Below, one piece after another: positions 41,619-50,349 of a stretch of 64,000 bases of DNA (positions are counted from its first letter, which is position 1; each line of letters starts with the position of its first letter). This DNA comes from Rhynchopus euleeides (Eukaryota; Euglenozoa; Diplonemea; Diplonemida; Diplonemidae): the NCBI GenBank assembly GCA_963210315.1, contig OY723297.1, forward strand, positions 1,674,001-1,738,000. The letters run 5' to 3'. A program made the position numbers and the translations under genes. The notes under the pieces were generated by a model. It was given only the letters and a program-made list of their open reading frames with translations. It was not told the DNA's origin and did not search any database.

Positions 41619-44465
41619 ATGGCGGCTACCCGGCTGTCCGTGCTGTGCGCGTTGCTGGGACTGTGGAGCTGCGAAGCCGCTTTCAATGTCGTGTCCAGCA
41701 CGCAGTTCAAAGGGATTAAACACCTCGTGGCACATAAGGGCGTGCTGCTGATGGCGGCAGGACCCAGCGGGATTGTCTCTGTCGATGTGTCTAACCCTGC
41801 GGAACCCACGGAAAAGACGAGGCTGCCGACGCAGTCGAAGGCCCTGCGTGTCGCCACCATCGGGAGGCGTGCCTACATCGCAGACTCCGAGGCGGGGCTC
41901 GCGCTCTTTGACATCAAGAACCCCCTGGAGCCCAACCGCATCATCAACGTTGTCGGGGACCGCGAGGTTGCCAGGCAGGTCGTGTGCACGAAGGAGTTTG
42001 CCTTCGTCTTCTCCCACACCAAGGAGGCTTCCCCGAAGAACCGCCTGGCGGTGATCGACGTTCGCGATGCCGACTCGCCGCAGAAGGTGGACCATCTCCT
42101 GCTGAGGTCTGACGTGACGGATGCGGTGCTCAAGGGGAACTACATTTTCGCAACCATGTCGGATGGGTACCTTGCTGTCTTCGACATCGACGAGCCGACG
42201 AGCGTTGTGTATGCAACGACGTTTCTCGTTGCGAGCAGCGGTGTTTTCTGTCTGGACACCACCGCTGCTGGGGACTACATCTTTGTGTGCGCGGGGGAGT
42301 CGATCAGCATCTTCTCATACAACACAACGGGGGCGAAGCTGAAGCAGGTTGCGAGCATCAATCTGAAGAAGGGGAATGTCAACGCGGTGAAGTTCGGCGC
42401 GACGTACCTGGAGGGGACGAGGATCGAAGTGGAGCGCTTCCTCATATGTGCAACGGATGCGGGTCTCAGCTTCGTGAGTGTCTTGAACGCGACAAACCCC
42501 ACCGACTTGGGGAGCGCGAAGATCACCGACGAGCTGAACAGCATCGCCGTGACGGGGGGGCACGCCTACGCCATCAGCGAGAAGGAGGGCAAGCTGTACG
42601 CCGTCAACCTCAACACGCCGACGCCTTCCTCGGCCCCGCCCCCATCGCCTGACACGCCGAAGCCGACTGTCAACGAAACCTCGGCACCGCTGCCCCCGCC
42701 TGCCGTGCCGGAGAAGGCCACTCCATCACCCGGCACACTGCTGCTGCCTGTGGCGTCCCTCCTGGACCTCACAGGGGGTGATGTCGTGTCCATCGTGCAG
42801 GTGACCAAGACAACGGTCTACGTGATGCGTGGGAGTGCAGGGGTGACGATCCTTGACGTGTCGGACAGGCTGCTGCCGAAGGTCACGTCGACTATCGAGA
42901 CGAAGGGAGAGGCCCTGTCGCTGTTTGTCAACAACACGGAGAACGTCGCATTCCTGGCGGATGGAACAGGCGGGCTGGTTGTCTACGACATCCTCAAGCC
43001 GCGTGACCCGAAGATTATCACCGCCATCAAGGGCTACGACCAGAAGCGCGAGGGCAAGCCAACATACGTCTCCGGCAACAACGGCCTCCTCTACATCGGG
43101 CTCGTCAGCGAGGATGAGGGGCGCCAGGCTGAGGGCACGCTCTACATGGTCGATGTGACAGACCCGAAGCTCCCTTTTGAGATCCTGAAGGCCAAGCTTG
43201 GGGGTGTTCTCCTGCGTGTCGCATTCGACACCAGCCAGGGCATGCAGATGGTCACAACACGGGCACACCTGCTGTCCTGCGACCTGCACAAGACACCGAG
43301 GGGCTTCATGCTGGGGCAGGATTTCGGGACCTGGGACAACGCCACGTCTGTCGTGGCCGACCTGCGGAAGGGCAGGAACGTGAGCTACGTCGCAGCCCAC
43401 ACGGAGGTGCGCCTCTTTAACAACTCCAACAAATACCTCCTGGGGGAGCTGCCCCGCATCGACCTGGGGAGCAGGGCGATCGATGTCTTCTCCTCCAACG
43501 GCTGGATCTTCGCACTCACGGAGAAGGCTTTTGTCGCGCTGAACGTCAGCAATGACATGCCGTTTATCTGCGGCTACCGTGAGCTCACCGCGCCCCCCTC
43601 TTGCGCGATGGTGTACGGGGGCACGGCCTACATCGGGAGCGGCTCCAGCCTCTTCACGGTGGATCTCTCCGAAACGGCGGACCAACACAACACCCTGAAG
43701 ATCATCAGCGTCGACCCAGGCCTCCTCCAGAAGAAGGATGTGGAGCAAGAGGACATTGACTTCTCGGCACTCCGGAAGAAACGTGCGACACCCGCACCCC
43801 CCGTGTCCTACGAGCAGGTCCCCGGTGGAATCTCCACCAACCCGAGGATGCGGTTCGAGCCTGCGAAGGCAGTCGATCTCCCTTTCCTGCATGCGTGGTT
43901 TGATGTGGAGGAGGCGCGGTACGTCAGCCTCCCCGCCTATATGCAGCGTGCTATGATATACCGCCCGCCGGCCGTTCTCCCATCTGGGACGCAGATTACC
44001 GTGAAGTGCACTATCCAGCCTTCGTGCACCACTTATATTTTTGTGGAGCACTGCCTTCCCTGCAGCGCTGCGACAAACGGAGGTCTTCCCGGCCTTCTTC
44101 AGAGCCAAGGGTGGATCCCAGTGCACAAAGGGCCTACATTCAAGGTGGCGGTGTATGGGAAGGTGCACTCCACAGTGGTGTTTATGAAGCAGCATAAGCA
44201 GGATGACGACCCGGAGAGGCTGGTTCTTCTGAAGGAGGCGAGGTTTGTCGGGTTTGGGATCAGCAAGGAGTACCCCTTCTGCGCAGACATCGAGGAGAAG
44301 GAGAAGTGCAACCGGGCCCCGATGTGCGCCTGGGATGAAACGTACGTCTCCTGCGTCCTGCGCCGGGCAGAGGAGAAGGGAGAGTTTGGACGCACCGCCC
44401 GGACCTACAAAGATGAGTGCAGGTGTGCCCACCCCGAGCATCTCCTCTTCTCTACAGAGTCTTGA
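41619..44465 (+). CDS. Secreted beta-propeller (LVIVD-like) repeat protein
   Basis: Single exon, 948 residues. Signal peptide at 1-20 (MAATRLSVLCALLGLWSCEA). Residues about 25-330 contain repeats of about 42 residues of the form ..VYVADG..GLALFDIKNPLEPN.., VSVDVSNPAEP, VIDVRDADSP and LAVFDIDEP, the pattern of LVIVD/YVTN-type propellers. A Pro/Ser/Thr-rich linker (about 332-366) separates a second propeller half (about 372-700) with TILDVSDRLLP, LVVYDILKPRDP and MVDVTDPKLP. The C-terminal 220 residues are Cys-containing (CTIQPSCTTYIFVEHCLPC; CADIEEKEKC; CAWDETYVSCVL) and unassigned. No membrane anchor is seen. Probably extracellular or surface. The family assignment rests on repeat pattern only. 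The start is the first ATG and gives the signal peptide. Confidence 0.8.
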   Translation: MAATRLSVLCALLGLWSCEAAFNVVSSTQFKGIKHLVAHKGVLLMAAGPSGIVSVDVSNPAEPTEKTRLPTQSKALRVATIGRRAYIADSEAGLALFDIKNPLEPNRIINVVGDREVARQVVCTKEFAFVFSHTKEASPKNRLAVIDVRDADSPQKVDHLLLRSDVTDAVLKGNYIFATMSDGYLAVFDIDEPTSVVYATTFLVASSGVFCLDTTAAGDYIFVCAGESISIFSYNTTGAKLKQVASINLKKGNVNAVKFGATYLEGTRIEVERFLICATDAGLSFVSVLNATNPTDLGSAKITDELNSIAVTGGHAYAISEKEGKLYAVNLNTPTPSSAPPPSPDTPKPTVNETSAPLPPPAVPEKATPSPGTLLLPVASLLDLTGGDVVSIVQVTKTTVYVMRGSAGVTILDVSDRLLPKVTSTIETKGEALSLFVNNTENVAFLADGTGGLVVYDILKPRDPKIITAIKGYDQKREGKPTYVSGNNGLLYIGLVSEDEGRQAEGTLYMVDVTDPKLPFEILKAKLGGVLLRVAFDTSQGMQMVTTRAHLLSCDLHKTPRGFMLGQDFGTWDNATSVVADLRKGRNVSYVAAHTEVRLFNNSNKYLLGELPRIDLGSRAIDVFSSNGWIFALTEKAFVALNVSNDMPFICGYRELTAPPSCAMVYGGTAYIGSGSSLFTVDLSETADQHNTLKIISVDPGLLQKKDVEQEDIDFSALRKKRATPAPPVSYEQVPGGISTNPRMRFEPAKAVDLPFLHAWFDVEEARYVSLPAYMQRAMIYRPPAVLPSGTQITVKCTIQPSCTTYIFVEHCLPCSAATNGGLPGLLQSQGWIPVHKGPTFKVAVYGKVHSTVVFMKQHKQDDDPERLVLLKEARFVGFGISKEYPFCADIEEKEKCNRAPMCAWDETYVSCVLRRAEEKGEFGRTARTYKDECRCAHPEHLLFSTES

Positions 44466-44640
44466 GGCGGGGGGAGTTTTTCCAGGGGATTCCGTGAGGG
44501 GAACGGGTGTTCGGGGTTCGATTTGTGGTGTGGGTGTACAGATGGGGTGGGGTGGGGTGGGAGTGGGGCTGTAGGGGTTGGGGGGGTTGTTTGTATCTTT
44601 CCCCAGAGGAATGTGCAGGGGATTAGACGTTAGACAGCCG

Positions 44641-44910
44641 CCACGGTGCGCTAGTGTTGGCAACCACTAGTGGAGTCGACAACTGAAACCTCGACAACTG
44701 ACTGGGTTGTTGACGACAAGTGCCAGTTGTCGACTCGACAACTGGCACTTGTCGAGTCGACAACTGGCACTTGTCGACTCGACAACTCTATACACTGTAC
44801 TGCAGGAAGAACGCCCAAGTATGAAGGGGAAAACGCACAGTTGGGTGTGTGCTTGGGATATGAGGTGTGGTGGCATATCAGCGCTGGACTTTGTTGCGAA
44901 TTTCCTTGTG
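44641..44910 (+). repeat. Left terminal inverted repeat of the two-gene transposon
   Basis: Pairs with 47187-47443. It carries three or four copies of the GTCGAC-containing sub-repeat (44688-44785), a TATA-like CTCTATACACTG (44786-44797), and a conserved block likely to hold the promoter of the first gene. Confidence 0.85.
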
Positions 44911-45027
44911 CCGTTTCTCCCTCCCACAACCCACATCACCAGGGTCTTGCAAGCCCTGACCAGATTACCTCCATTGTTGAATAGATACACACACGCCAAC
45001 AGACACACACACACACAGCTATCAATC

Positions 45028-46050
45028 ATGCCTGCCTCTGCCAAAACCACGGCGAAGAGAAGCAGAACGGAGGAAACCGCCCCGAGCTCGGCCCCCCCGA
45101 CGAAGCAGCCCGCCACTCAGCCGGGCTTTATTCAACTTTTTGTTGAATACTACGTCGAGCCGGAGGAGGGGGGGCGGCTGTCGAACACAGCCCTGAAGGC
45201 ACTGATCGGGAAGATCACGGGCAAGCCCATAAAGGGCAACGACGGGACCGTGAGCGCGGCGATGGGGGCCAGGTACAAGGAGTACCAGGGGGGGACGGTG
45301 TCGGAGAAGTCGGCGAAGGAGGCGCAGCTGGAGAGGTACTCCATCCGCACCAAGGGGGGGACGGATACGGAGTTCATTGGTGTGAGGATCACACCATCTC
45401 CATCAGCCTCCGCCAAGTCCAAGGCGAAACTGGAGCAGATGCAGAAGCTGCACCCGCACGCCGCCCTCACCTCGGGCGTAAAGATGTCCCGGCTCTACGC
45501 CGCAGAGGTGAAGCTGGCTGCCCCCCAGAAGACGAAGGCATCCTCGAAGGCAGACAAGATCTTTCCTCAATACTCAGGAAGGAAGAGAGACGTGTCGTCG
45601 TTGCAGGGAGCAGCCAACACCTTTGCTCCAAGAACCGTCGGGGGATTCTACGAGTTCATCGTGGAATCTGGGCTGTCGACGGTACAGAAGGTGACCCAGA
45701 ATGGGCACATTCTGCGCCTCACCCTGCGGAGGCTGCGCGCAACGCAGGACTTGGAGGCGAAGGAGTACGAGGTGGACCTGCACATCCCCTCCAAGTACCT
45801 GCTGGACCCGGGTCACGCTGCGCAGGTCAAGGACCGTGAGGGGATCGTCGTTGTGAGGCAGCTGCTGGTGGATTCTGGCGGCGAACAGTCGATACAGGCA
45901 ACGACTGACACCGGCAAGTTTACAGACTTGCTGGATGGCGACGAAGATGAAGAAGAGGAACTGGACGATGAGGCAAGTGAGACTGCCCCCCCACCTAGCC
46001 CAAGCCAATCTAACTCAGGCCCAACGCAGGTGGATGTGGATGACATTTGA
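45028..46050 (+). CDS. Transposon gene 1: unrecognised 340-residue protein
   Basis: Starts MPASAKTTAKRSRTEETAPS, a basic nuclear-localisation-like tail. Residues about 33-130 look globular and helical (FIQLFVEYYVEPEEGG, ALKALIGKITGKPIKG, LERYSIRTKGG). About 130-270 is Lys-rich and then beta-rich (GGFYEFIVESGLSTVQKV, GHILRLTLRRLRATQ, YEVDLHIPSKYLL). The C terminus is strongly acidic (DLLDGDEDEEEELDDEASE) with a Ser/Pro tail. No recombinase, integrase or polymerase motif is visible. The ATG at 45028 lies just after an (AC)n run inside the element; the frame is open further upstream but would read through the TIR. Its place inside the TIRs suggests a transposition or DNA-binding role, which is inference. 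Confidence 0.7.
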   Translation: MPASAKTTAKRSRTEETAPSSAPPTKQPATQPGFIQLFVEYYVEPEEGGRLSNTALKALIGKITGKPIKGNDGTVSAAMGARYKEYQGGTVSEKSAKEAQLERYSIRTKGGTDTEFIGVRITPSPSASAKSKAKLEQMQKLHPHAALTSGVKMSRLYAAEVKLAAPQKTKASSKADKIFPQYSGRKRDVSSLQGAANTFAPRTVGGFYEFIVESGLSTVQKVTQNGHILRLTLRRLRATQDLEAKEYEVDLHIPSKYLLDPGHAAQVKDREGIVVVRQLLVDSGGEQSIQATTDTGKFTDLLDGDEDEEEELDDEASETAPPPSPSQSNSGPTQVDVDDI

Positions 46051-46120
46051 TGATCCAGTGTGAGTGTGGAAGCGTCAACGTATATGAAAGCAAACGGGTG
46101 GGAATGGTTCCGAAGAGACA

Positions 46121-47177
46121 ATGCAAGATGAAATGTCCTTCATGGCTGAGGGTATTCGCAGGTCACGATTTGTGGCAGGGACGTCCATCCGGAAGTGCGG
46201 TGAAATCTCGAAATGCATTCGAGAGACGTTTCGGGAGCACGGGAAGGCGCCTGAGAGGCACGGGCTCTCCCCGGCGACGGTGAGGAAGCATGAAGAGCAC
46301 CTCCAGAGAGTGGTCGAGGCAAGGAGGGGTAGTTTGCTCAAAACTCTCGAGCACATTGTCGAAACACACCTGCATCGCATCGACATGGAACACCCTCGTG
46401 TTGTCCTGACTGCTGATGGCTATAACCCGGGCAGCAGGGACCTCACAGCCAGGATCCGCTTAGCTGCAGGTATTGCTCTAAGCTTTGGAAGCTGGCAACG
46501 GTCGAAGCAAGATCTACTCAGCCTGTGCCTCGGAAAGGACTATGGAGCGCGACCTCATTCTTTTCGAGATCCAACAACTTCAAAGTTGGGGCGAGAATGG
46601 GCTTTGGGGGGGTTCAGGACATACTCCGAAGTTAATGACCGCCGTTGGGGCATTCAATGTGTGTTCATGTGTTGTTGCGGGCAGCTGGGAAAAGGCAACA
46701 GGATCTCTCTACCGAAGACTTGAGTCTGCTGGGCTGGCGGACCACGTCAAAGAGAGAGGTCAGAGCGGGTGTGTCTTTTGGATTGATCCGAAAAAACCAC
46801 CGAAAACCATACTGAACGTGTGTGTGTGTGGCAAGGAACCTTGGGGTGTGCCTCCCACCCCTACTCAAGAAGAAACCCAGTCTCTCCCGGAGGAGGTTCA
46901 TGAATTTCGATGCATTATTTGTGACTACTCCTCAGCAAAGAAAACGTCTCTGTTTGCACACTACGATGCAAAGCACAGACCAGGGAGCAATGTCCCTTGC
47001 TCGTCATGCACAATCGAATGCAAAATATGTCACACAACAATAAGATTGAAGGGACAAAGCCAGCACTACCTGGCCCACCACCCCCGCTCTCTCACAACAA
47101 AACGTTGCTTACTTTGCTTTGAGACCTTCCGTAGTGTCCGTGAACGCGATCTCCACATGAAGACTGACCATCCTTGA
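46121..47177 (+). CDS. Transposon gene 2: C2H2 zinc-finger protein with one intron
   Basis: Two exons, 46121-46469 and 46522-47177, joined through a 52-nt GT-AG intron (GTATTG ... CTACTCAG) that exactly connects two open frames; 334 residues. Intron size equals introns 1 and 3 of the DAW1 genes nearby. The C-terminal third has three C2H2 fingers: about 245-267 (CIICDYSSAKKTSLFAHYDA then KH), 282-302 (CKICHTTIRLKGQSQHYLAH then H) and 310-333 (CLLCFETFRSVRERDLHMKT then DH). The N-terminal two thirds is of unknown fold, with a Lys/Arg/His-rich helix (VRKHEEHLQRVVEARRG) and RVVLTADGYNPGSRDL. Possible roles are TIR binding or a divergent transposase; no catalytic triad can be assigned by eye. Confidence 0.7.
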
Positions 47178-47186
47178 GAAGGGGAC

Positions 47187-47443
47187 AAGGAAATTCGCAA
47201 CAAAGTCCAGCGCTGATATGCCACCACACCTCATATCCCAAGCACACACCCAACTGTGCGTTTTTCCCTTCATATTTGGGCGTTCTTCCTGCAGTACAGT
47301 GTATAGAGTTGTCGAGTCGACAACTGCCAGTTGTCGACTCGACAAGTGCCAGTTGTCGAGTCGACAACTGGCAGTTGTCGAGTTTGAGGTTGTCGACTCC
47401 ACTAGTTGAGGTCACTCGTAACTACCAAACTAGTGCACCGTGG
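47187..47443 (-). repeat. Right terminal inverted repeat of the two-gene transposon
   Basis: Reverse complement of 44641-44910 with scattered differences. The terminal ~45 bp next to the end (47405-47440) are less similar than the inner part. Confidence 0.85.
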
Positions 47444-48124
47444 CGACTCGTCCCCCCCCCCCCCCCCCCCCCCGCCCCTCCCCGGGGATGATGGGGACTC
47501 GGGGGGGTGGGGGTGGGAGGGGAGGGGGGTGCTTGAATCAATCAACATGACTTGTTGCTGCTCGTCGGTTCTAGTCTGCGGGAGACCTCATTTTTATTAT
47601 CGTATCTAGACATGTAAGAACGGAGGGTGGGGAGGGGGTGCGGATCAGACACCCACATGCGACACCCTCCTTGGGCGTCACACAATACTATGATCCTCGA
47701 CGCCTCAGCACGAGGTGTCATGGGATCCGGTCTGTGGAGACATCCCAAGCAAAGAACCCCTCTTCCAACAGCAGGGTGTGGCCGGGCTTGCCGTGGCAAC
47801 GGCAGGGGAAATAGCTCAGAGGTGGGGAGGGTGGTTGCCCGTCAGCCTGCCAATTCACACCTTGCTCCTGCAGGGCAAGGCTTCCTGTGTGTTCCGTGAT
47901 ATTAACGAAAGCTGAAAGAATCACGTCCTTCGTTACCCCCCCATTTTTTTCATTTTCTCCATGGATGATTCTGCACTGAAACACCCAGTTTTATGCTTCC
48001 AACTGGAGGAAAAAAAACGCGCTTGGAATGTCGTCTTTTATGGATCCTTAAAACACGTGGTGCTCGGACGGGCCATTCTGCAACACGTTGGCAATAATTG
48101 AAATCAGCTTGGGGGATGCTTCGC

Positions 48125-48205
48125 GACGTCACGTTCCAGCCAGGCTTGTGAGGCGTTTCACCGGGTTTTTTATATTTTCTGCATATCTGAGCGACGGCCC
48201 CCTGT
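48125..48205 (+). repeat. Structured dispersed repeat, copy G (partial)
   Basis: TTCCAGCCAGGCTTGTGAGGCG, TTTCACCGGG..., TCTGCATATCTGAGCGACGG then CCCC; aligns with the 3' two thirds of the family. Confidence 0.6.
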
Positions 48206-48475
48206 GGATTGCTTGGCCCGTTTTGCGAATGCGGCGGTCACCCGAGATCATGATGTGCAACCCCAAACGCATGATGTCTGCAAGCTGTGTGGAGGGTGGT
48301 TGGGTGGCGTGCGTATTCCGGCGGTTCACAACAAAGAAAACGGCAAGCTGACTCACAATTTTGAAAGAAGAGATTTTTTTTGAAGGTATCTCTGTTGTGC
48401 TCAGAATGTCACGCACAAGCCACAGGCCAGCCGCCTCACCGATCATCGAAACAGAGAAAGGGCATGTCATAGTGG

Positions 48476-48592
48476 GGCCTTCCGCTGTGCCACTGTGTGT
48501 CGGGTTAACTGTGTCCCTTTACAGCCAGTTTTGTGAGGCGGTTCACCTTCCCTCTCTCTTCTCTGCATTTCTGAGCCAAGGACCCCAATAGG
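48476..48592 (+). repeat. Structured dispersed repeat, copy B
   Basis: Has CCTTCCGCTGTGCCACTGTG, AACTGTGTCCCTTTACAGCC, AGTTTTGTGAGGCGGTTCAC and CTGCATTTCTGAGCCAAGGA, in family order. Confidence 0.65.
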
Positions 48593-49416
48593 AGTGGTTC
48601 GAAACGAAAGAGCAGCGAGAGGTCCACCTGGGTGTGTTCGGGCTGGCCAAGCTTTACCACGGTTGCCAAGAAGTGAATTGAAAAAAAACCAGAAGAGAAG
48701 AACAGCGAACAGCTGCGACAGAGCAGATCTGCGTTTGTGCCCTGCACCCCCCAGCCCCTGCCCCCCCTCTTCCCTCCTCTCTCTCCTTCTGTCACCTTTA
48801 GCTTTTTTTGCGGTTCTGACGGTGGTCTATCCAGGTTGCACGGTCTCCTCACCCCTCCCCCCACAGCCAACGAGGATATATTTTCTTTTTCTTCCACAGC
48901 AAGCTTGCTTGCCTGTCAGGGTGGAGGGGGTCAGCTGGTTGCGCGTCTTGCTTGGACTGTGTACGTTATGCTTCACGAATCCAGTCAATGCCGTGCTGTT
49001 GCGGGGCTGCAGGGCGAGCCGAACCCAGACCTTGCCTTGTCTATTTGAGTGATAGCGTGGCTCGCAGCAGAGATCGCATCAAGGGCAGGTGCTCAGTGCA
49101 TCCTGCGCTGCTCCAAAGCTATCCGGTTGAATCCACTCACAGGATTATGGAAACCCTCCCCCCCACCACCTCCTTGCGTTCTGATTTGCATTCAGCATGT
49201 TGTTTATCTGCGTGATTTTTGGTTTTCCTTTTGGTCAGTCCGGTGCAGCGAGTGTTCAGCATTCGAAGAACACTGTCGCTGCGCCCATTCTCTTGAGATT
49301 CACTCGGTTTCATCAGTTTTGACAGCACGCAGCACGCTCGTCGTAGCGGAAAGCCTGCCGCTTCTGCAACCCAATGTGCCAGCCCAACATCCAAGAACAA
49401 ACATCGGGTATTGAGG

Positions 49417-49500
49417 GCCTTTGCTCTGTGTGCCAAACTGTGTCAGTTTGTCTCCGGTGTTGTGAGGCGACTCGCTTTTCTGCACTTCTGAGCGAAGTCC
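49417..49500 (+). repeat. Structured dispersed repeat, copy C (well preserved)
   Basis: GCCTTTGCTC (outer stem, left), AAACTGTGTCAGTTT (hairpin with a TGT loop), TCTCCGGTGTTGTGAGGCGA, CTCGCTTTTCTGCACTTCT, then GAGCGAAGTC (outer stem, right). The ends can pair with each other (CTTTGCTC with GAGCGAAG). About 84 nt. Confidence 0.75.
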
Positions 49501-50349
49501 CCCATTCTTGTGTGTAGAAGAAGCGCCGTCCTTCGTTTCTTCGATATCTTGCCGAGTGGGTCGAACCAGCAGAAATGCGGAGCGTGTGTGGACCCTCTGC
49601 CCTGGGGAAGGAACAAATCTAGCCAGGTGTCAGCATGTGTACCGCACTGACACAGTTTGCCACAGAGCAGAGAAAATTGGCACAGGGCAGAAATGTGTCG
49701 TGGTAAAGGCAACGCGCCACTTCACTGTTGCACCACAGCAGAGAAGCTCGTTCGCTGAGAACTGTCTGCAAAAAAGAATCTGCGTGCTGATCTGCTTGTG
49801 TTTTGTCGCCTGAACAATTATCCAACGGCCTTTAGTTCTAGGTTCAGTCAAACCGCGTGTCGGTCGGTTGAAAAATCATCCCCCTTCTTCCCCCCCACCC
49901 CAATGTATGCCGAGCACTTCTCACTCACGGTCTCGGACACTGCCCTGCAGTTTGGCTGAAGGGAGGCCGACTGCCTTACTCATACTCAGCATTACTGCCA
50001 CTTCCCCACCCCCCCATGCATGACTGCATGTACTTTTGAAAGCAGCAAAGAAAGTGCGACTCAAAAAAAAATGCCCCAGCATCGAAGGAACCAAAATCAG
50101 TTCGATTTATTTTGTAGACCGAGAGCCCGTGGCGGCAAGCCGCCACTGTCGTGGAGTAGCCCTTGCAAGCCCAGCGCCCCCCCCGTCCCCGTCCCTGCCC
50201 CTGCCCTCTTCCCTTTTGGCCCTCGCTTGTGGTTTTGCTTTCCGCACGGTGCCCCTCACTCCGCCTCCCCTCTGGACCCCTCCACCCATCCGCTTGAGCA
50301 GGATTTTCCATCCTCCCCCCCCCCCCCCCTCCCTTCCCCTGCCAGCACC

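Larger units (their letters stand above)
44641..47443. mobile_element. 2.8-kb two-gene DNA transposon with long terminal inverted repeats
   Basis: Ends are CCACGGTGCGCTAGTG and the reverse complement (CTAGTGCACCGTGG). Apart from a diverged stretch next to the termini, the inverted repeats run through 44641-44910 and about 47187-47443. They contain GTCGACAACTGGCACTTGTC-type sub-repeats, themselves largely palindromic, then CTCTATACACTGTACTGCAG and a near-identical 130-bp block up to GCGAATTTCCTTGT. Between the TIRs lie two same-strand genes (45028-46050 and 46121-47177), separated by 70 nt, and the second stops about 10 nt before the right TIR. No recognised transposase. I found no clear target-site duplication; the flanks are AGCCG on the left and CGACT on the right. 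Confidence 0.85.
47444..50349. other. Long intergenic region with structured repeats
   Basis: Begins with a poly-C run (47452-47473). Contains three copies of the structured repeat (48125-48205, 48476-48592, 49417-49500) and otherwise unique sequence. No gene recognised. Pyrimidine tracts at 50315-50335 precede the next start codon. Confidence 0.5.

Noticed and set aside
42726-44663. 645-codon reverse frame over the beta-propeller gene
   Set aside because: Shadow of a GC-rich gene; the forward frame has a signal peptide and clear repeats.
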